Source: Adiantum capillus-veneris (lineage: Eukaryota; Streptophyta; Polypodiopsida; Polypodiales; Pteridaceae). From it: a DNA stretch of 64,000 nucleotides. The stretch's first letter is position 1. Every line of letters starts with the position of its first letter. The stretch is from positions 147,247,885-147,311,884 of the forward strand of contig CM043958.1 of assembly GCA_014529385.2 (NCBI GenBank). The letters are read 5' to 3'. Position numbers and translations under genes: made by a program. A model generated the notes under the pieces. It was given only the letters and a program-made list of their open reading frames with translations. It was not told the origin of the DNA and ran no database searches. Of this stretch, positions 58,336 to 64,000 are shown piece by piece.

Positions 58336-61119
58336 TTATGAATTCTGTGCTTCATCAAAAGACAGAGGCTCCTCAACATCATGTAAACTAGACACAGCCA
58401 AAGCATAACAATCTGATGCATAAGATGCATGGCGAGAGCCTGAACGAGTACGACTAGATAAAGGTGCATCCAATTTACTGTCACGCAAAGTGTGCACCAG
58501 CCATTTTGGCATACCTCTAGCCTGCTCATTTTCAACCCTTTCCTCATCAAGTACATCATGTACATCTGCATCAGTAATAGGGTGTTCTAAAACATTTTCA
58601 GAAACCCCCATAGGCTGTACATTTGCCTCATTGGAACTTACATTCGTATTTCCACCACTGAAAAGAGGCAACAAAGTGTCATAAATGTCCTGTAAGCTTA
58701 CATTACTGTCTCTAGTACATGACAGCAAGGACTGAACAGAGTCTTCCACAAACACTACATCCCATGAAACCAGAATACGTTTTGTTTGCGGATGATACAA
58801 CCTGTAACCTTTGCTTTCAGCACTATAACCAACAAAAATACATTTGACAGCCTTATCATCCAATTTTCTGCGCTGCACTTGTGGCACCAAAGCATATGCC
58901 AAACAGCCAAAAACACGCATGTGCTCAATAGAAGGCTTTCTATCATGCCATGCTTCATATGGAGTAATATACTGCACAGCTTTCGTAGGACACCTGTTAA
59001 GTACATAAGTGGCACACATGATGGCCTCAAGCCAAAAAGAATGCGGCAAAGCTTGACTTTTGACCATACATCGTGCCATTTCCGTTAGTGACCTGTTTTT
59101 CCTCTCAGCAACACCATTTTGCTGAGGTGTATAAGGCACTGTACATTGGTGTTTTATCCCACGACTAGCCAGAAATGCATTAAATTCATGAGACATATAC
59201 TCCCCCCCTCGATCGGAACGGAGGGTGCCCATAGTACATTTTGAGACATTTTCAGCCATAGCCAAAAATTGTTTGAAGCACATAAAAACTTCGAACTTCG
59301 CTTTAAGCGGAAATACCCATGCATGCCTGGAGTAATCATCAATGAAAGTCACGAAGTACAGGTAATTGCCCAAGGATGGAGTTTGCATGGGCCCACAAAC
59401 ATCACTATGCACAAGCTGCAACCTGAATGTGGCCCTAACTGAACCATCCTTTGGAAACTTAGAACGCTGCATTTTACCCAGAATACAGCCTTCACAAACA
59501 TGTTTGACAGGTGCTTCAAGAGGCGGCAAAGAAGCAACCATATCAGATTTCTGCAAACGCAGCAAACTGGCAAAATTCAGATGACCAAAACGTGCATGCC
59601 AAAGTTTTGCATCTGAAATAGCCCTTGAATCTGCAACAGCATTTGCAAAAAATTTTCCACACTTGTCATACAAAGTGAGCTTATACAGCCCACGGCACAA
59701 AAGCCCAGATGCAACAATTTCATCACCAAAACTGAGATCATGAACTGTAAATCTGTCATCCACAAATTTGACTACAAGTCCAAGTCTAGCAAGTGCGGAT
59801 ACAGACAAGAGATTCTTCTTGATCCCAGGTACATAAAGTGCATCAACAAGTGTGAAGAAACTGCCATTAGCAGCAGTGAGCACAATCTTTCCAACTCCCT
59901 GAACTGGATAAGAGGCGTTGTTGGCACAAGTGACTGAATTCCCATGAGGGACAGACTCGAGAGAGGTAAACAATTCATGATGTGAGGTAATTTGCTTTGT
60001 AGCACCACTGTCGAAATACCACACATGTGAATCTGCAGCAACTGACAAGCATGCATCATGGACAGCAGGATTGTAAATGCACTCTGCGCTAAAAGCCCAT
60101 TCTGCATCAACATCAGCATCACAATCTCCTTTCACAGAAGACTCAACAATGGCTGCATTTGTAGTGGATCCAGCATTTGCAGTGGAACCACCCTCTTTCT
60201 TCTTAGCCTCTTTGGCCTTCAACTTAGGGCACGACTTGATCAAGTGATCATTGACTTTACAATAATGGCAACGCATCTTCTTTTTGCCCTTATCACCAGA
60301 ATTGCCAGACGAAGTGCTGCCAGCAAAAGCATTAGGAACATAATTTTTGCCACTCGCAACAGAACCATAAGAAGTGGCTGCATTACTCTTACCACCCTTT
60401 CTTTGAGAAGCAATAAAAGCCTGTTCAACTGCACGCTGCCTAGTCCTGTTTTTTCTAGAAAGTGACTCTTGCAACAGCAATGTGCATAATGCATCAAACT
60501 TGACAACTTCAGGATTTCCTTGGGTCATCAGTCTCCAAGTACTAGCAAAAGTTTGGTAGGAATCTGGTAAGGCATCAAGAACAGTCTGCACAAGGGAACT
60601 GTCCGAAATGACTTCACCTGCAGAAATGAGTTGCTCATTGATATCCTTGACACTAGCAAGGAAAGTGTCCATATCATCTTCCTCATGCATAATCTTCGAC
60701 TCTAGCTCTTTACGCAGCAAAGCAATTTTAGCCTCATTGCGGCTTGCATAAAGACCTGCTAGAATATCCCAAGCCTGTTTTGCAGATTTTGTTGAACGGA
60801 TGTGAGGAATAATGGTGCGCTTCACAGACAACGCAATCAATGCATGAGCCTGCGCATCCTTAACATCCCAACGAGCTTGTTCTGCCGTAGGCAAAACAAC
60901 TCTAACAGCTGCAATCCTTGCAGCAAGACCTGCAACATCCTCAATATCGCCTACATCTTCAGAACCAGGACGTACATCAATGCCCTGCACAATGTTCCAG
61001 ACACCTTTTGACACAAGAACATGTTGCATCATATAAGCCCACATAGGGTAGTTGGCCCCATCCAACCTGTCCTCAGCAGCAAACATCTTGAACACATCTG
61101 TGTTGTTGTTGTCAGCCAT
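58336..61119 (-). CDS. Copia C gag-protease-integrase polyprotein
   Basis: The start is taken at 61119 (MADNNNTDVF) rather than the upstream in-frame Met at 61179, because A starts at the same MxDNN and the extra 20 residues lie in the leader. The frame is open for about 927 codons to a TAA at 58336-58338, where B has GAA (SENW). Domains: UBN2-type gag (residues about 1-230), CCHC knuckle CHYCKVNDHLIKSC (about 285), retropepsin YFDSGATKQITS (about 380), integrase zinc finger HARFGHL...CEGCILGKM, then the DDE triad in HSDVCGPM, RSDRGGEY and NGVAERKN. All key residues are present. Without the TAA it would continue into RT as the usual copia polyprotein. Confidence 0.93.
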   Translation of the reverse strand: MADNNNTDVFKMFAAEDRLDGANYPMWAYMMQHVLVSKGVWNIVQGIDVRPGSEDVGDIEDVAGLAARIAAVRVVLPTAEQARWDVKDAQAHALIALSVKRTIIPHIRSTKSAKQAWDILAGLYASRNEAKIALLRKELESKIMHEEDDMDTFLASVKDINEQLISAGEVISDSSLVQTVLDALPDSYQTFASTWRLMTQGNPEVVKFDALCTLLLQESLSRKNRTRQRAVEQAFIASQRKGGKSNAATSYGSVASGKNYVPNAFAGSTSSGNSGDKGKKKMRCHYCKVNDHLIKSCPKLKAKEAKKKEGGSTANAGSTTNAAIVESSVKGDCDADVDAEWAFSAECIYNPAVHDACLSVAADSHVWYFDSGATKQITSHHELFTSLESVPHGNSVTCANNASYPVQGVGKIVLTAANGSFFTLVDALYVPGIKKNLLSVSALARLGLVVKFVDDRFTVHDLSFGDEIVASGLLCRGLYKLTLYDKCGKFFANAVADSRAISDAKLWHARFGHLNFASLLRLQKSDMVASLPPLEAPVKHVCEGCILGKMQRSKFPKDGSVRATFRLQLVHSDVCGPMQTPSLGNYLYFVTFIDDYSRHAWVFPLKAKFEVFMCFKQFLAMAENVSKCTMGTLRSDRGGEYMSHEFNAFLASRGIKHQCTVPYTPQQNGVAERKNRSLTEMARCMVKSQALPHSFWLEAIMCATYVLNRCPTKAVQYITPYEAWHDRKPSIEHMRVFGCLAYALVPQVQRRKLDDKAVKCIFVGYSAESKGYRLYHPQTKRILVSWDVVFVEDSVQSLLSCTRDSNVSLQDIYDTLLPLFSGGNTNVSSNEANVQPMGVSENVLEHPITDADVHDVLDEERVENEQARGMPKWLVHTLRDSKLDAPLSSRTRSGSRHASYASDCYALAVSSLHDVEEPLSFDEAQNS

Positions 61120-61294
61120 GGTAAATGTTGCACCTGATGTGAAAACTGCCCGAAAATAGGAGAAATGGAGCGGGAACAACTGGTGTTATATAGCACAAAC
61201 CGTAGAAGACTATAAGGCACCTGTTATGCAGAAAACGGCACTGACAGAAAATTTGCACAAAATGACGAAATAGCCTGTGCAGTACTGACTGTAG

Positions 61295-62321
61295 GGTCAA
61301 AAAACCAAAAGACAGTTGTCAAATAGGGCAAACACTGATCACTAATCACTGATCCTTCATACAAAAATTTTGGGAAAATTCAAGTTTTTGTGATCCAAAT
61401 GCAAAGTGGGTTTGGGAATAGACTAATCATATCTATGTCTATCAACTCCTAAAATTTCATGCAAAAAGGAGCTGGAACTACGATCGCGATCGGTGTACCC
61501 TAGTGACATTTTGGATTGAAAATTTATGAGTAGGTAGCTGACATCTAGTGCAACATATTTTCCAAAAGGAGCAAGGTCAAAAAAGCAAAAGAAAGTGGTC
61601 AAAAGACTCAATTACACAATCAGGCCAATAAGCACAAAACCACCTGGGATTTGGGTTTTCATTGGTCAAAACATCTCCAAATTCAAAAATACAAAGACAC
61701 TTGGTATCAAGACATCAAGGGCTAGCTACTGTGCAAAAATCTTCCAAATCTGTGACATGGGGTCAACGATCGCGATCGGTGTACCTATCCATAGTGAGGG
61801 TATTTGACTTCATAAGTTTGTAGACATACTTGAGGACATCCCAAATCTCAAGTTTGAGCTAAAAATACCTTCGAGAGGCCAAGAAACAAGCCAAAGTTCC
61901 TGTGTTCTGGTCCTGAGGCTGTTTTGAGTGTTGTTTCAAGTGCAGTTCACTAAAAGTGCTCTAACTTTTGATAGGCAACTCTAAATTGAGTCACGTATAG
62001 CTAGGAAGAAAGCTTGCGGGCAATAGCACATACCTAGTTTTTCTAGGTTTCCTAATTCCAAACTTTTAGGGTACCCAGAACCAATTTATATTGAGTCACG
62101 TATAGCTAGGAAGAAAGCTTGCGGGCAATAGCACATACCTAGTTTTTCTAGGTTTCCTAATTTCAAACTTTTAGGGTACCCAGAACCAATTTCCAGAGAC
62201 CAAAAAAGTCACAAATTCCTCACTTTTTAGAGACTTGACCAGGGGCAAAAAGGGATTGTGTGCACTAAGCCAAGGTGTTCTTATCAAGGACCACCTTGAG
62301 AGTATTGAGTGAGGCTTAAAC
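61295..62321 (+). repeat. Gypsy D leader, right part
   Basis: Two further palindrome units, CGATCGCGATCG at 61481-61492 and 61767-61778 (286 bp apart), each followed by GTGTACC. A 105-bp tandem duplication follows at 61986-62194. No protein coding before the gag ATG at 62322. Confidence 0.85.
61986..62194. repeat. 105-bp tandem duplication in D leader
   Basis: Two adjacent copies starting TTGAGTCACGTATAGC and ending CCCAGAACCAATTT, differing by only one or two bases. This is a recent event. Confidence 0.95.
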
Positions 62322-64000
62322 ATGACAACTCAACCATCATTAGGGTTTCCCACTCAACTAAGAGCTATGCCACCTACACAAACAACCAGAAATACTACAA
62401 CACCTATAACAAGAGGGTTGAGACAAGACCATGAGGCTTATCAATCATATCAAGCCAAACCTCAAGACATGGCTCATGGATATTTATCAAGTGATCATGT
62501 AGCTTACTGGAAGCCAAACCAATCAACTAAAATGCGGGAGTTTGGAAAAGCAAAAGTGGAAATTGCTGGAGACTTAGAGGAGAAGCATCCTCTAATCAAC
62601 AAACCCAATGTGAGGTTCATCAAAACCAATGAAGCCACGAGAGTTCTAATGGATTACACTTATGATGGCCTTTATAGGTTACCTATTGGAAATCAAAACA
62701 ACTTCTATAGATGTTTAAATTCCATCACTGAAGAGTTGACAGACTACAAGAACCTCTATGCCTTCACATACACAGATGAACAGGGAGTGCAAGTTCTAAT
62801 GGTAGATAAGTATGCACAAGAGTACAAACTTATCGACCCAATTGAGCTAGAAAGATATACATTCATGGGTACTCCAATCTCTGCTTACTACTTTCAACCG
62901 AGTGTAAGCGTACCAGGGTTTTTTGAGACTGATTTGCAAGAAGCTAACATTGAAACTATAGGATCAAATGGACCTCAAACATCCAAAATAGCTATTCACG
63001 GGAGTGTAGCTCCTACCTCGTTGAGTGGAACCAAGAGACCACCAATTAGACTTACAAATCCATCAACATTTCCAAAACACGTCTCAAAGGGGATTCCACC
63101 AGGATTTGCTCCAAGACGAGAAGAAGGAACGAGGGATGTCTTTGTGAGAGACCCCAACACGCTAAGATACATGGTTGAACCAGAACCAATGAGACCATAT
63201 CAATTGGCCAAATGTGTCAAGAAGAAGTATGATTGATTAAGGGATCCATACGTACATGCATCCTTGTTCAAACAAGTGTTAAGAGCCGAACAAGTATTTT
63301 ATTTTCATACACAATATGAGGGATTTGGCTTAACCTTGGAAGGGATAGCATTGAATTGGCTCCAACCGTTGGACAAAAATGCCTTCTCAAACATTGAACA
63401 ACTATTGCAAGAATTTGTTGTGGAGTTCTCCAAACGGGGAATCAATCATAACACAGTGTCCCAAATCTATTCATTCAAGCAAAAAGAAGATGAGAGAGTG
63501 AATGAAGCATCGCTACGCTTCGGACAATATATAGAGAGATGTCCGGAACACGAGTTACCACAGGATGAAAGATTATCAATTCTCTTCATAGAGGATTTGA
63601 AAAATGAAACTCTCAAGAAAGATTTGCACTTAAAAGGATGTACTTCCTTTGAACAAGTCACGAGAGAAGTGTTATACCTAGTTGACAATTGTAAAGCCTA
63701 TGGCGAGGAAATTGGTGATACAAAGATCACTATGGATAATGTTCCTTTAGCATCTAGTGAAACCAACACAAGGCAGGTGGTTATGTCTCAATTAATGACC
63801 AACCTAGATAAGTTAGCAGTGCAAGTAGCACAACGAATAAAATGGTGTGCCATTGAGCAAAAATGGACCAATCATCAGATGAGTGAGTGCTACTATAATC
63901 AAACCTACACGAGGGGGATACTATTTGGACATCAAATAGAAAAAAAAATGCCATTACCAAATCATCCTTTAATTAAAAATAGGGTTGTATCAAGGGCTTT
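62322..64000 (+). pseudogene. Gypsy D gag, partial at window edge
   Basis: From ATG 62322 a 304-codon frame ends at TGA 63234-63236. The same frame then stays open to the window end (63237-64000). Parts: an N-terminal region with Thr/Pro-rich start, FTYTDEQGVQVLMVDKYAQE (resembling the E gag N-terminus), then KQVLRAEQVFYFHTQYEGFG, the retrotransposon-gag core (CPEHELPQDERLSILFIEDL) and KWCAIEQKWTNHQMSECYY. In E the place of the TGA is a Gly codon in GSGDPY, so a single G to T change may have made the stop. Programmed read-through is possible but unsupported. Gag would form the virus-like particle. Confidence 0.85.

Larger units (their letters stand above)
56529..61294 (-). mobile_element. Copia element C, 5'-truncated
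   Basis: Minus-strand copia of the A/B family inserted in the gypsy D leader. It keeps the 3' LTR (56529-56756), the purine tract (56757-56768), the complete coding region and about 175 bp of leader upstream of the gag ATG. It lacks about 185 bp of leader, the PBS and the 5' LTR. The left border is a clean LTR end; the right border at about 61294 passes directly into gypsy D leader sequence. Confidence 0.92.
54645..64000 (+). mobile_element. Gypsy element D, 5' part, runs off the window
   Basis: Plus-strand gypsy element with a 5' LTR (54645-54990), PBS (54996-55013), leader with periodic palindromes (55014-62321, of which 56529-61294 is copia C) and gag from 62322 to the window end. It is related to E by gag segments and PBS type but its LTR is different. 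Only one in-frame stop is seen in 1.68 kb of gag, so D is the best preserved gypsy here. Confidence 0.85.

Overview
The window looks like an intergenic stretch of a large, retrotransposon-filled land-plant nuclear genome. The LTR elements have plant-type primer-binding sites: initiator tRNA-Met for the copia elements and tRNA-Asp for the gypsy elements. Gypsy bodies are of the long Athila/Tat-like kind, and there is a decayed pentatricopeptide-repeat (PPR) gene copy. The PPR sequence style (SPNAxTxxxxLKACG) and the mixture of elements make a fern or other non-flowering plant my best guess, but this is inference. I see no intact host gene, no rRNA or tRNA gene and no CRISPR array.

Layout, left to right. 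1-1831: minus-strand reverse-transcriptase relic that I read as Penelope-like, running off the left edge. 1832-4740: truncated minus-strand copia element (A). 4834-9975: complete minus-strand copia element of the same family (B) with both LTRs, PBS, PPT and a 5-bp target duplication. 11098-15175: 3' end of a minus-strand gypsy element (F; LTR, PPT, accessory coiled-coil ORF). 15176-16400: uncharacterised plus-strand relic and one end of a TTAA-targeting DNA transposon. 16400-28365: a minus-strand gypsy relic (G) interrupted by a hairpin minisatellite region, a 1.3-kb TTAA transposon and a copia-type solo LTR. 28366-33684: 5' part of a second minus-strand gypsy (G1). 34366-34886: microsatellite-flanked foldback element. 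35460-49632: plus-strand gypsy E (LTR, PBS, repeat-bearing leader, gag, protease, RT-RNase H, integrase, accessory ORF), with a second TTAA transposon in gag and no 3' LTR. 49940-54640: LINE ORF1 relic, a second microsatellite foldback, PPR pseudogene and LINE RT relic, all minus strand. 54645-64000: plus-strand gypsy D (LTR, PBS, leader, gag) running off the right edge, with copia C (minus, 5'-truncated) inserted in its leader.

Most striking signal: the untranslated leaders of all four gypsy elements that retain one (D, E, G, G1) carry a repeat of about 260-296 bp, and each repeat is centred on a near-perfect 12-24 bp palindrome. The palindrome differs between elements but often contains an ATCGCGAT-like centre. 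Versions of the D and E motifs also occur in their own LTRs. In G the period is restored only when the inserted solo LTR is subtracted. The second strong signal is a pair of 1.3-kb non-autonomous transposons with CACTAGG termini flanked by TTAA on both sides.

Coding regions are mostly decayed. Among the three copia copies, at least five nonsense changes are CAG to TAG, as expected from deamination of CHG-methylated cytosine. All function statements rest on motif reading by eye; no database search was run.
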